DNA of 64,000 nucleotides from Acidobacteriota bacterium (GCA_025463135.1 JAOAPY010000053.1:44332-108331); one strand, 5' to 3'; positions 42,666 to 51,685 are shown, numbered from the stretch's first letter. Notes: generated from the letters alone by a model not told the origin. Program-made: numbers and translations.

Positions 42666-43841
42666 TTAAGCAGTCTGCCCCGCGGCGAAGCCTGAAGCCC
42701 AGGCCCACTGAAAGTTGTAGCCGCCGAGTTGACCCGTAACGTCTACGACTTCGCCAATAAAATAGAGTCCCGGCATTCGTCCGGCCTCCATCGTTTGCGA
42801 AGAGAGTTCGGAAGTCGCGACCCCACCCGCCGTCACTTCGGCCTTCTTAAAGCCTTCAGTCCCCGCCGGCGTGATCCTGAATTCATGAATCTTCCCGGCA
42901 ATCTCCGCCAGTTCCTTAATGCTGAATTGTTTGAGCGGGCGGGACCGCGCGTACAGGTCGCACCAGGCTTGAGCAAATCGACGCGGAAGATGTTGCGAGA
43001 GCAGATTCGCCAGCTCAATCTCGGAACCTTGCTTGCTCTTTAGCAGGCTAAAGACATCCTCATCGGGCAGTAGATCAATTCGGATTGCTTGATCTTTCTG
43101 CCAGTACAACGATACCTGCAGAATAGCCGGGCCGCTCAGGCCGCGATGTGTAATCAGAATATTTTCGCGAAATTCTTTGTCATCTCCTTTCACTAAGGCG
43201 TCAAGCGAAATGCCGCTTATCGGCGCCAGCGCTTTTTGCACAGCCGCCGTCAGAGTGAAAGGGACGAGCGCCGGTTTTGCTTCTTCTATTCTGAGGCCGA
43301 ACTGACGAGCAACCTGATAACCAAAGTCGCTCGCGCCCAGGGGCGCGATGGATAATCCGCCGGTCGCGATCACGAGTGAAGACGCAACGAAACTTCCCTG
43401 GTTTGTTTCAACCGTGAAGCCATTCGCGTGATGCACGCTGAGCACCCGGCAGCCGCAACGAATTTTGACACCCGCTTCTGCGCATTCGCGAAGCAGCAGA
43501 TCAATAATTTGTTGCGAGCTGTCCCGGCAGAACAACTGGCCCAACTTTTTTTCGTAATACGCGACGTTGTGTTTCTCGACGAGCGTGACGAAATCCGCCG
43601 GCGTATAGCGGGCCAGTGCCGACTTGCAGAAGTGTGGATTGGCGGAAAGAAAGTTCTCCGGCGCGGTCAAGATATTGGTGAAGTTGCAGCGACCGCCGCC
43701 GGAGATGGCGATCTTTTTTCCGACGCGCTCCTGATGTTCGATCACCAGGACTGTGCGCCCGCGCTTACCTGCTTCGATGGCACAGAACAGCCCCGCCGCC
43801 CCGCCGCCGATAATCATGACATCGTGATGTTCTGTAGCCAT
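42666..43841 (-). CDS. BaiN/HI0933-family FAD-dependent oxidoreductase
   Basis: 391-residue flavoprotein. Dinucleotide-binding motif MIIGGGAAGLFCAIEAGKRG at the N-terminus, family motifs KKIAISGGGRCNFTN (about 41-55) and VIATGGLSIAPLGASDFGYQVARQFG (about 155-180), and the C-terminal FAD-closing segment GEVVDVTGQLGGYNFQWAWASGFAAG. Family members include HI0933, YhiN and the bile-acid enzyme BaiN; the substrate of most is unknown. Monocistronic on this strand. Confidence 0.9.
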   Translation of the reverse strand: MATEHHDVMIIGGGAAGLFCAIEAGKRGRTVLVIEHQERVGKKIAISGGGRCNFTNILTAPENFLSANPHFCKSALARYTPADFVTLVEKHNVAYYEKKLGQLFCRDSSQQIIDLLLRECAEAGVKIRCGCRVLSVHHANGFTVETNQGSFVASSLVIATGGLSIAPLGASDFGYQVARQFGLRIEEAKPALVPFTLTAAVQKALAPISGISLDALVKGDDKEFRENILITHRGLSGPAILQVSLYWQKDQAIRIDLLPDEDVFSLLKSKQGSEIELANLLSQHLPRRFAQAWCDLYARSRPLKQFSIKELAEIAGKIHEFRITPAGTEGFKKAEVTAGGVATSELSSQTMEAGRMPGLYFIGEVVDVTGQLGGYNFQWAWASGFAAGQTA

Positions 43842-44151
43842 GCCGGAAAGCGATCATCATAGCCTGTGAGCAAAGGAAACCGCAGCTTCGCCGCTTCGCG
43901 GGCCAAGGCCAATCTCAACTCCCTCATGAGTTGTTCAGAGTTTCCTATAGTTTATTGAACTTGTAAGGCTATGAGTCGCACTCAACGCATTCAAATCTTT
44001 CTGTGGGCTGAACTATTCCAAGACACTTCCCGGGATCGTATGTTGAAAATCCTATCTAAATAGAGGAAACCGCGCTGGCATGAGCATTGCCATTACCTTA
44101 TCAACTGCTTTTAGCAAGTTTACGCTAAATTTCGATAGGGGGACTTTGAAT
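43842..44151. other. Intergenic region between divergent genes
   Basis: 310 bp holding the 5' regions of the flavoprotein gene (minus) and the small membrane protein gene (plus). No gene, tRNA or clear palindrome pair was seen. Confidence 0.4.
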
Positions 44152-44298
44152 ATGTTGTGGACGATTCTTGTGATTCTGCTGGTCCTATGGCTGTTGGGTC
44201 TGATCGGGCACATCGGCGGTGGGCTCATTCATCTTCTTCTGGTCGTGGCTGCGATTGTCCTCGTGATCAATCTGGTCAGTGGCCGTAGAACGGTCTGA
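44152..44298 (+). CDS. Lmo0937-like small membrane protein
   Basis: 48 residues, MLWTILVILLVLWLLGLIGH onward, consisting of two hydrophobic helices separated by GHIGGG and ending VSGRRTV. This is the pattern of the lmo0937 family of tiny, often stress-induced membrane proteins. GGGGGA precedes the ATG by about 10 nt. An in-frame upstream ATG (44080) would add a non-conserved N-terminus and lacks a ribosome site, so the shorter form is chosen. Confidence 0.75.
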   Translation: MLWTILVILLVLWLLGLIGHIGGGLIHLLLVVAAIVLVINLVSGRRTV

Positions 44299-44493
44299 AA
44301 GCTCTCAGACTTTCGTTACACAAAAAATTGAGGGAGGGACGGAATGTCCCGACCTCTTAAGGGGCCCCGGTGGAAACACTGGAGCGTCCATAGCAGCCAA
44401 CGTCTCTTCAGAAATGGAGAGGCGTTGCTGCGTTTGGGCTAAGCCATGGCCTGGCTGTCAGGCCGCGAGGTTGAACCAGCGGACAAGTTAATA

Positions 44494-45111
44494 TTATTTC
44501 GCTTTCTTCCTAAGGATGCCGCGCAACTTCATACGTGCTTTGTGGAGTTGGGATTTTGAAGTACCCACGGCAACGCCCAGCATCCTGGCTATCTCTTCAT
44601 GATCGTGTCCTTCGACATCATGCAAGATAAAAACTGAGCGATAGCCCGGGGGCAACTGTCCGATGGCGCTATCCAAACTGATCCGATCCAGCACCGGCAT
44701 GCGATTAGGATCTTCCGTACCGCGCACAACCTGTACGGGGGTCTCACCTTCTTCCGTTGTGTGCTCCAGCTTCACACTGCGCTTCCGAAAGTGCATCAGA
44801 ACCTGGTTTACGGTAAGCCGGTGCAACCAGGTGGTGAACGCCGAGTCACCACGGAAGGTGCTAATCTTGCGAAAGATTTGGATAAAGGCATCCTGAGTCA
44901 GGTCTTCAGCCTCGGACACATTTTTCGTCATGCGCAGGCACACCGAATAAACGCGCCGATTGTGGCGACGGTACAACTCTTCAAAGGCTTTCATGTCGCC
45001 TTCTGCAGCGGCGCGTGCCAGAGTTTGATCCGGAAGGGCAATTGGCTCGGCCTTAGCCGTGGGCTGAGGCTGCTGACTTTGCCAAAGGGGATAGACGTCA
45101 GTGTTTGTCAT
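44494..45111 (-). CDS. ECF-type RNA polymerase sigma factor
   Basis: 205 residues from ATG 45111. Sigma region 2: [61 protein letters not shown] (about 55-115). Region 4 helix-turn-helix: [45 protein letters not shown] (about 155-200). There is no adjacent anti-sigma factor gene; the downstream side is a convergent small membrane protein gene. An N-terminal low-complexity segment ([17 protein letters not shown]) precedes region 2. A family D repeat pair lies in its upstream region, where its promoter should be. Confidence 0.9.
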   Translation of the reverse strand: MTNTDVYPLWQSQQPQPTAKAEPIALPDQTLARAAAEGDMKAFEELYRRHNRRVYSVCLRMTKNVSEAEDLTQDAFIQIFRKISTFRGDSAFTTWLHRLTVNQVLMHFRKRSVKLEHTTEEGETPVQVVRGTEDPNRMPVLDRISLDSAIGQLPPGYRSVFILHDVEGHDHEEIARMLGVAVGTSKSQLHKARMKLRGILRKKAK

Positions 45112-45238
45112 GATGGAATGATTTAGCAATCCGGGGGCCACGTGCGGGGCCTCGAATTGGCTGGCAAACTGATGCGGTTTGCCTTTGGCAGACAGAGTTT
45201 TCCACCAAAGCGGGTCTCTGTAGCCGAAAGCGGGTGGA

Positions 45239-45342
45239 CCTGGGACCGCACGCATCCTGCGCGCATGAGCTGCGGAAGCGGATCCCTGCGATGCAGCAGG
45301 CTATTGACAAAACCAAGCACGCAGGATGCGTGCGGTCCCAGG
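45239..45342. repeat. Family D inverted palindrome pair
   Basis: CCTGGGACCGCACGCATCCT (from 45239, ending GCGCGC at 45264) and GCACGCAGGATGCGTGCGGT plus CCCAGG (45317-45342). The outer 24-26 bp are near-perfect inverse copies. The best-preserved pair of this family in the window, between the sigma factor and mutM. Confidence 0.85.
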
Positions 45343-45399
45343 CTGCCGAACGCAGGCTGCCTTGTTAGCTCGCCCTGGGCGCGTTAACCTTCCGAACCC

Positions 45400-46344
45400 A
45401 TGCCTGAATTGCCGGACATCGTTGTCTACCTCAAAGCGCTGGAGCAGCGGCTCGAGGGAGAGACTCTCCAGCGCGTGCAGATCGCCTCGCCTTTTCTTTT
45501 GCGCACGGCGGTTCCACCAATCACCAGCGTGAAAGGCAAAAAGGTCGTCGAGTTACGACGCCTGGGTAAACGCATTTGTGTAGGCTTCGCAGACAATCTC
45601 TGGCTCGTATTGCATCTGATGATTGCAGGCCGCCTGCACTGGCATGAAGCGGGCTCGGCTTCCGGACACAAGGCTGTTCCCTTCAAACTTTCAAAGTCTC
45701 CGAAGAACCGCGGCCTCGCTGCCTTTCAATTTGGCAACGGAACGCTATCTCTAACAGAAGCCGGCACTCAGCGGCGCGCTTCTTTACATCTGGTGGAGGG
45801 CGATGCCGGCCTTGCACGGCTCGATCCCGGAGGGCTGGAAATTTTTGCAACTGATCTCGAGGGCTTCAAGACTGTACTCCAATCAGCTAACCATACGTTG
45901 AAACGTGCACTCACCGACCCACGCTTATTCAGCGGTATCGGAAATGCCTACTCGGACGAGATACTTTTCGCGGCACGATTGTCACCAGTGGCGTTAACGC
46001 AAAAACTTGATGCCGAGCAAATCGAACGTCTCTTCGACGCCGCTCGGACGACACTGACAAAGTGGGTTGATGTTCTGCGGCAGGAAGCCGCGGGAGGTTT
46101 TCCTGAAAAGGTTACGGCCTTTCGTCAGGAGATGGCGGTTCACGGTCGCTACCAACAGCCGTGCCCACGTTGTGGCGCGAAGATTCAACGCATTCGCTAC
46201 GCGTCAAACGAAACTGATTATTGTCCAAGCTGCCAGACGGCGGGCAAGCTGCTCGCGGATCGCTCGCTTTCACGATTGCTAAAGAAGGATTGGCCCAAAA
46301 CACCCGAGGAACTCGAAGGCCTGACTGCTGGTCCAAAGAAATGA
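45400..46344 (+). CDS. mutM: Formamidopyrimidine-DNA glycosylase (Fpg/Nei family)
   Basis: 314-residue base-excision DNA glycosylase/AP lyase. The N-terminus is MPELPDIVVYLKALEQRL, giving the catalytic Pro (residue 2) and Glu (3); the usual PELPE is PELPD here, a change outside the two catalytic residues. Helix-two-turn-helix LFSGIGNAYSDEILFAARLSP and the C-terminal zinc finger CPRCG...CPSCQ are present. Sequence between is more divergent than in housekeeping MutM, so this could be a specialised Fpg/Nei-family glycosylase with a different lesion preference. Confidence 0.85.
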   Translation: MPELPDIVVYLKALEQRLEGETLQRVQIASPFLLRTAVPPITSVKGKKVVELRRLGKRICVGFADNLWLVLHLMIAGRLHWHEAGSASGHKAVPFKLSKSPKNRGLAAFQFGNGTLSLTEAGTQRRASLHLVEGDAGLARLDPGGLEIFATDLEGFKTVLQSANHTLKRALTDPRLFSGIGNAYSDEILFAARLSPVALTQKLDAEQIERLFDAARTTLTKWVDVLRQEAAGGFPEKVTAFRQEMAVHGRYQQPCPRCGAKIQRIRYASNETDYCPSCQTAGKLLADRSLSRLLKKDWPKTPEELEGLTAGPKK

Positions 46345-46423
46345 AGGACATGGCTATTGAATTCCGGACCTCCGGGCCTAAGAGTTCCGGAAAGATAAGT
46401 GTCAGCCTTTGGGCATGACTTGT

Positions 46424-46921
46424 TCAAGTTTCTTTTACCAACCCCTTACTAGTGGCGATGGCCGCAATCGTCGCGCCGGTCGCTCGCAAATAATCCGCCG
46501 GTGAGATGAGAATCTGCAGTCCGCGAATTCCCGCGGAGATCGAAACGGTTTCAAACAGTTCGACGGTTTCGTCAACGTACACGACAAAATCTTTTTTGCC
46601 GGCCAGCGCCGTGACGCCGCCGCGGATATAGCCAGTTAGATCTTGCAATTCTCTCACCGGAACCAGCTGAATCTTGCGATTGCCGGAAGCAGCAGCCAGC
46701 GCTTTGAGATCCAGTTCGGTATCACCGGAAATCACAGCGAAGCAGACGCCATGGCGATCACCGCGCGCGACCAGGGTCTTGAAAACCTGTTCGACTGGTA
46801 AATCGATTTTGGCTGCAACCGCTGCGGCCGTCAGGTCGTCCGGATCGACTTCGTAAGCGCGCAGCTCATAGCTAACTCCCAGCTGATCCAATAAGCGAAC
46901 TGCGTTGGTTTTCTGACTCAT
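46424..46921 (-). CDS. ybaK: Cys-tRNA(Pro)/Cys-tRNA(Cys) deacylase YbaK/EbsC
   Basis: 165-residue YbaK/ProX editing-domain protein that hydrolyses mischarged Cys-tRNA(Pro). Visible: KTNAVRLLDQLGVSYELRAY at the N-terminus, the substrate-site Lys in VEQVFKTLVARGD, AVISGDTELDLKALA and the GYIRGGVTALAGKKDFVVYVDE loop with the family GxxP-like position. The start ATG 46921 begins the conserved region; an earlier in-frame ATG lies in poorly conserved sequence. Faces mutM convergently. Confidence 0.9.
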   Translation of the reverse strand: MSQKTNAVRLLDQLGVSYELRAYEVDPDDLTAAAVAAKIDLPVEQVFKTLVARGDRHGVCFAVISGDTELDLKALAAASGNRKIQLVPVRELQDLTGYIRGGVTALAGKKDFVVYVDETVELFETVSISAGIRGLQILISPADYLRATGATIAAIATSKGLVKET

Positions 46922-47104
46922 TTCATTCTCACCAGGCTTCAACCGGCAATAACATACTGGGGACATCACTTGATGTGTCATGTATATTGTTGCCGTTTCA
47001 CCGAGTAATCACAGTCAACCTTAATTCGCTCTTACGAGTGCAATTTACCGCGCCATCACGCGGTGAAAACCGGGTGAGAATTAGAATTACCGGATTCGCC
47101 CAAT

Positions 47105-47674
47105 CTACCGCGACTTGTATTGAAACGTAATCCTCGTTTCTTCGTCCAACACCAGCGGGCGTACGAAGCGATAAGACTTGCCGCTGCGCGGAACGTCTAC
47201 GTGCACGGGAAGGATGCCGGCCACGCGGCGCTGCAGATTGAAAACATTCTGTGATGGCGCGTTGTTCTGGGCAGCCTGGTTCTTGCGCGCCTGGTCCGCC
47301 CTCCCCGAATTCAGGGTGAACAATTCAGCGGAATTTGATTGAACCGTCACTGTCTCACTTATGTTTCCCGGCTCGAGTGTAGTCCCCAGCCGAACAGGTT
47401 GCGTTAACGTTATAGCAAACTCCTGTTGCACTTTCTTGAATCCTTGCGAGTCAACCGTCACCCTGACTGGGCCCGGTGCAACTCCGGAAACAACCCACTT
47501 GCCCTCTGCATCCGATCGCGTAGTCAAGCTAACGTTTGATTGCGTATTGACAACTGTGACCAGTGCGTTAGGCACCATCGCTCCATTGACATCCGCCACA
47601 ATTCCGCCAATCTGTCCTGCCTTCAAGCTCCCAATGTCAACGCCGCTTTGATTCGAGCTCGAGTCAACCGTCAA
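47105..47674 (-). pseudogene. C-terminal remnant of a carboxypeptidase-regulatory-domain protein
   Basis: A 189-codon frame whose first half is a CarboxypepD_reg-like beta-sandwich (GQIGGIVADVNGAMVPNALVTVVNTQ, then GFKKVQQEFAITLTQPVRL). The second half ends in NLQRRVAGILPVHVDVPRSG and DEETRITFQYKSR. It has no signal peptide and only a TTG start, two codons after an in-frame stop. In related genomes such modules occur as the tail of larger exported proteins, so I read it as the 3' part of a truncated gene. It abuts another gene remnant on the other strand, separated by repeat sequence. A small intact protein is not excluded. Confidence 0.5.
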
Positions 47675-47751
47675 ACACTATGAAGTCTTGCTCGATGAGC
47701 AGAAGCAGTGAGGCAGTAAATCAGTTGCTTGGCGGGAGTTGCACTCACTTT

Positions 47752-47826
47752 CTTTGCTCCTTTGCATCTTTGCGGGAAAGTCAGTATGCCTTAAAAAAGT
47801 TCCCGCTAAGATGCAGAGACGCAGAG
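47752..47826. repeat. Family I inverted repeat pair, degenerate
   Basis: CTTTGCTCCTTTGCATCTTT with GCGGGAA (47752-47778) is an inverse, about 80 percent matching copy of TTCCCGCTAAGATGCAGAGA with CGCAGAG (47800-47826). Same family as 55847-55925. It lies exactly between the two gene remnants. Confidence 0.65.
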
Positions 47827-47832
47827 TTTTTG

Positions 47833-48061
47833 CCCGCTGTCGCGAATGCTTACGACGCCATGGGCTACTATTACAATCGTCTGGGGCTGTTTGTTGAAGC
47901 GCTCCGAGTTCAATCCCAACAGCCCCGACGCCCACACGAACCTCGGCCTCGCCTACGTCGGTCTCGGCAACAAAGAAGCCGCCACGCAGGAATACAACAT
48001 CGTCAAGTCCATGGACCCCATACTCGCGAAGCAATTGCTGAAGGCGATCGCGAGTTATTAG
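47833..48061 (+). pseudogene. TPR-protein remnant with frameshift
   Basis: ANAYDAMGYYYNRLGLFVEALR in one frame is followed, after a shift near 47905, by FNPNSPDAHTNLGLAYVGLG plus NKEAATQEYNIVKSMDPILAKQLLKAIASY in another. Together they read as the last TPR units of a tetratricopeptide protein, but the start and most of the gene are missing and the frame is broken. Ends at a stop at 48059-48061. Non-functional by sequence. Confidence 0.65.
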
Positions 48062-48383
48062 TGCAGGGGCCGCCGCTCAACCCTGCCGCCTACATTAGCT
48101 CACCGCAGTGTAAACCCAAAATAATGGTGATGCGCGACAAGATCGGAATCCGCCGCCGCTGTTAGCTGAGTTACGCAATGAATCTCGCGAGAGAGCTTCC
48201 GCCATTCAATCGAGCTCTTTTTCCTTGACTCCATCATGAGTACTACAATAGAGTCCCGGTGCCGCGGCAAAGTCTTACGTTGGCTGTAACCTCAACTTCG
48301 GGCACCTCTTTTCGCCCAATGTGCTGACCTGCCTTCCGTCAGCCCAACAAAAGCCTTTTCGAACTCATCTGAGGAGACTTCTC
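48062..48383. other. Intergenic region upstream of the MscS operon
   Basis: About 320 bp without a recognised gene. It must carry the promoter of the two-gene operon that starts at 48384. AGGAG sits 8 nt before that ATG. No palindrome pair of the families listed was found. Confidence 0.4.
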
Positions 48384-49613
48384 ATGGTTACTAATCTTAC
48401 TCACCCCCAGACTCCGGACGACAGTCTCAAGGGAGAGCGAACACGACAGCTCGGCTACCTCTTTCGGAACGCTATCGAGGTAGCAGCTCGTGGCAAACGG
48501 TTGGGCAGAACCGACCGCGCAGCTCTAGCTCAGTATCTGGACGGCGAGGACTGGTATAACAAACGGCCTTCGCGATTCTCGCAGGAAGCCAAAGCAGCCC
48601 GGGCACAAATCATGCTTTTGGGCCGAGATCTTCGGCGGGCTCTTGAGCGGGCATCAAACGACGGTCAACTGTCGAAACTAGAGCGGAAGGCATTAAACCA
48701 ATGGCTGACGAGTGCCCGACAAATGACCATTCGCTATCAGTTGCTCCGCGGCCTTTATCTTGTCGGGTATTCAATGTTTCTCATCCTAATTGTTTTGTTC
48801 TTTAAGCCTGGGTTCGACAGCCTGAATGGGAATCCGCTTTGGATTCCTTTCATCGTCGCCGTTGCTATTCTATTGGTCGCATTGGCGAAAGATGTATTCT
48901 TTGAACGCAATGTAAGCATTACGTTAAGACAAATCACTTCGACAATTGAAAAGGGCGCGGAAGATCTCGAAGGGTTTCTTGAGGAAAACCTTGAGCCAAG
49001 GATTAGCTCTCTTGAGAGCAGAGAGCAGGTACGGCGGGCGGCAAGCAAGATGTTCGAGGATGTAATCAAAGATGATAAGGAAAGCCGGATAGTCATCTTC
49101 ATGGGAGCAGCCTCTCTTGGTACTCCCAAGGATGAGGAGCCAAAAGATCTGGATGAAGACAAGATGTCGTCGATCGATGAGTACAATTCTAAGTTGACGC
49201 AAATGCAAAATGAGGGCGTCACGATTAAGAGATACATCGCCTTAATTAAGGAAACTGACTCGCCTCCCGAGAGGAGAAAGCAGACGGAAAAAGAGTATGT
49301 GAATTGGCTTACCAAACAAATTGAAATACTTAGCAAGAACCCCAAGTACACTTTGATCGATTGCCCCCGAGGTCAACCTTGGGGAGGGAGTCGAAGCAGC
49401 ATAATCACTCGAAAGGCTTTCTTAGATATGGTGGGGGACGGAGATTCGGGATTCCTTATCAAGGGAGAACGCATTGCGGAAGTGCTTCAGCGCAGTTCAT
49501 CAAAGTTATTAGACCTTGCCAATCAAATCATCTATCAGGGTGGCAGTGCTGATGACCTAAAGGCTCTAGCCGTTGTGAAGGAAAGAGTAAAGAAAAAATT
49601 CAAAAAAGACTAA
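48384..49613 (+). CDS. Unrecognised membrane-anchored protein, partner of an MscS channel
   Basis: 409 residues from ATG 48384 (AGGAG 8 nt upstream). Layout: a soluble N-terminal helical region (about 1-120, with two similar segments AIEVAARGKRLGRTDRAALAQYLDG and ALERASNDGQLSKLERKALNQWL), two transmembrane helices (about 122-141 and 151-173) and a linker/coiled segment (about 180-230). A cytosolic C-terminal domain follows (about 235-409: RIVIFMGAAS, TIKRYIALI, YTLIDCP, GDSGFLIKGERIAEVLQ). The C-terminal beta-alpha pattern ending in a GFLIKG strand and a helix is faintly like non-catalytic phospholipase-D-fold sensor domains; this is a guess. The gene is 4 bp from the MscS gene and shares its lower GC content. 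Function unknown. Confidence 0.75.
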   Translation: MVTNLTHPQTPDDSLKGERTRQLGYLFRNAIEVAARGKRLGRTDRAALAQYLDGEDWYNKRPSRFSQEAKAARAQIMLLGRDLRRALERASNDGQLSKLERKALNQWLTSARQMTIRYQLLRGLYLVGYSMFLILIVLFFKPGFDSLNGNPLWIPFIVAVAILLVALAKDVFFERNVSITLRQITSTIEKGAEDLEGFLEENLEPRISSLESREQVRRAASKMFEDVIKDDKESRIVIFMGAASLGTPKDEEPKDLDEDKMSSIDEYNSKLTQMQNEGVTIKRYIALIKETDSPPERRKQTEKEYVNWLTKQIEILSKNPKYTLIDCPRGQPWGGSRSSIITRKAFLDMVGDGDSGFLIKGERIAEVLQRSSSKLLDLANQIIYQGGSADDLKALAVVKERVKKKFKKD

Positions 49614-49617
49614 GTGT

Positions 49618-50916
49618 ATGATGCACCTGTTCCCTTGGCACCTGACATTCCTCTTGGCCGTGGCCTATGTGCTTTGGCATTTTGTTGCTAGGTATCCGCT
49701 TCGGTCAGAAGATCATAAAAAAGCAGATCTCGGCTATGTAAATTTTGGCATGGCGTTCACATTGAGCGTTCTGTGTTTTGCCTGCCTCGCTTACATTTAT
49801 TACCCGTCTACCGAGAGGTTTCCCAAAGTTCTTCTGCAGGTAGCTTATGTAACTTGGACGTTCACAACATGTGCAATTCTCTGGCGCTCCACGTTCCCAA
49901 CCTCGATCAAGATCATCGCATTTCCACTGCTTGTTGGAACTGCATTATTACATTACCTATATAAAGGTGAGCTGAAGGGCGTCACGGGCTTCATCGAAAA
50001 GCTCGACGAGTTCACGAAATTTGGTGGAGGTGAAAAAGGCAGTGGCCTGAAACTATCAATGCTTCTGAAATGGGCGTTCTTTTTTTTTAATGGCTTCATT
50101 GTGCTGAATTATTATGGGAAGATTTTCGAAATCATACATAGAGACAGGATAAAGGCTGGTATTCGAGAAGAGGGATTACAAGAAGAAGCCATAAGCCGAG
50201 CTATCCTTGTAATCTCCATGGCTTTAGCATTTTTCATCGGATTGATACTCGCCGGCGCTGAGATCGGAAAATTGAGTCTCTTCTCAGGTCTGGTTGCCGC
50301 TGGTGTCTCCATAGCGCTCAAGGATCTATTGGCAAACATGGCCGCGGGTATCCTGCTTCTTTGGGACAAGAGTATCAAGACGAACGATGTCATAGCCCTT
50401 GACAAGGAACGATTCGGGATTGTGAGAAGCATGACTATGCGTTACTTGGTACTTGAGGACCGAAACGACATACGATTCTTGGTACCCAATTCCGAGCTTA
50501 TCAACAAGACTATTACAAATTGGACTCAGTATTCACGACGGATAAGGTTAAAACTCGACGTTGGCGTTTCTTACGATTGCAATGTCGGTCAGGTGAAAGA
50601 CACTATGAAAGAAGTGACCGTACGAGTAGCAAGGGTCTTGCAGGAGCCACCGCCCAGAGTTCTCGTCCTAGGGTTTGGCGATTCAACTGTACACTTCCAA
50701 CTCAGGTTTTTCATTGGAGATCCCGAAAACGGTATAAGAAACGTTATGAGCGAGATCTACGAACTCCTCCTGATTAGATTCCGCGAGGCGAATATCAAGA
50801 TTCCATTCCCACAAAGAGAAATCCGTGTGTTGCCATACAGCTCTCTTGATATAGAAATGAGCCAAAAAACACCAACTTGGCTCGGTCGGATTACCGCCAC
50901 GAAAAGAGTTGAGTAA
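49618..50916 (+). CDS. MscS-family mechanosensitive or ligand-gated channel
   Basis: 432 residues. Five or more N-terminal helices (about 8-27, 43-62, 72-95, 100-115, 145-160), then the MscS core: a pore helix AGAEIGKLSLFSGLVAAGVSIALKDLLANMAAGILLLWDKSIKTNDVIAL (about 200-250), the beta domain (VPNSELINKTITNWT) and the alpha/beta cytosolic vestibule to DIEM. Classical MscS has three helices; extra N-terminal helices are usual in larger family members. It starts 4 bp after the previous stop, so the two genes are an operon. A T9 tract near 50081 encodes AFFFFNG. Codon use is richer in AGA/AAA and GC lower than flanking genes, suggesting acquisition. Confidence 0.88.
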   Translation: MMHLFPWHLTFLLAVAYVLWHFVARYPLRSEDHKKADLGYVNFGMAFTLSVLCFACLAYIYYPSTERFPKVLLQVAYVTWTFTTCAILWRSTFPTSIKIIAFPLLVGTALLHYLYKGELKGVTGFIEKLDEFTKFGGGEKGSGLKLSMLLKWAFFFFNGFIVLNYYGKIFEIIHRDRIKAGIREEGLQEEAISRAILVISMALAFFIGLILAGAEIGKLSLFSGLVAAGVSIALKDLLANMAAGILLLWDKSIKTNDVIALDKERFGIVRSMTMRYLVLEDRNDIRFLVPNSELINKTITNWTQYSRRIRLKLDVGVSYDCNVGQVKDTMKEVTVRVARVLQEPPPRVLVLGFGDSTVHFQLRFFIGDPENGIRNVMSEIYELLLIRFREANIKIPFPQREIRVLPYSSLDIEMSQKTPTWLGRITATKRVE

Positions 50917-51685
50917 AGTCTGCTTAAGGCGGGAGGTCTCTCTTATTCCGGTTATTTTTAGGCTTCAGGAACGACATCGCGTTGCAGTTGATCAAGCTCT
51001 CAAATCCCGCTGGCTTTAGAATCGTCGATGCCGGCCCTCGCGACCTTCTGATCCGGCACCCACGCATACTCGTCCTGCACTACCCCGGCTCACGTTAATC
51101 ATCGACAAGAAAGTGCCGCTTCGGACCATCTAACCTTCTCATGGACAAGTCGCTTTCTAAACGGAAGAGAACGTACGCAAGCGGACGAGTCCGCTTCTTA
51201 AACGGAGGAGAATACAAGCGGACAAGTCCGCTCACTAATCGAAAGTGAATCGTCCTTGATTGTCTCCACTTGGTGTAGACCAGCAGACACATACGGTCGG
51301 CCCACCGGCGCCGGAATCTACAGACTTGGAATCCTTTTGCACTTCACTTCATGGTACGACAGTTGCCATCAGCACAGTTGCAGCACTCAAAGACAAAGCC
51401 CAACTCACTGCTAGGGCGGAACTCAAGCGACGCACCACAAGCGTAGAGCAAGCAAAGGTCTCAAGCTAACTTCCAGTTCATCGGAAGGCTTTGCCTCAAT
51501 AGAAATTCCTGTTCTGCTGTTCCCCTGTTCCGCGACTCAAGCTCGGCACTAAGGCGACGCTCCGGATACGTCATTCGGTGCGCACTGCAAGGGATGAATT
51601 CACTCGAGGGGCACAGAGGGCAATGGAGCTTGGGTGACCGTTGGCTCGAGGATCACAACTGTCGGCATTGATGCAGGAGATTATT
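50917..51685. other. Long intergenic region with tandem repeat
   Basis: About 770 bp between the MscS gene and the large exported protein. It contains the 51143-51241 tandem repeat. Open frames here (for example 51260-51469) have no ribosome site or recognisable product. The last part holds the promoter and AGGAG (51674-51678) of the gene starting at 51686. Confidence 0.45.
51143..51241. repeat. About 2.5 tandem units of a 37-40 bp repeat with inner palindrome
   Basis: Units start with GGACAAGTC or GGACGAGTCC at 51143, 51183 and 51220 and continue GCTTTCTAAACGGAAGAGAA or a close variant. The junctions create palindromes AGCGGACGAGTCCGCTT (51180-51196) and AGCGGACAAGTCCGCT (51217-51232). Confidence 0.75.

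Noticed and set aside
50081..50090. T9 tract in the MscS gene as programmed slippage
   Set aside because: The frame is open through it and the protein is full length; nothing else suggests recoding.
51260..51469. 69-codon ORF in the gap before the giant exported gene
   Set aside because: No start signal, unusual composition and no similarity noticed; judged chance.
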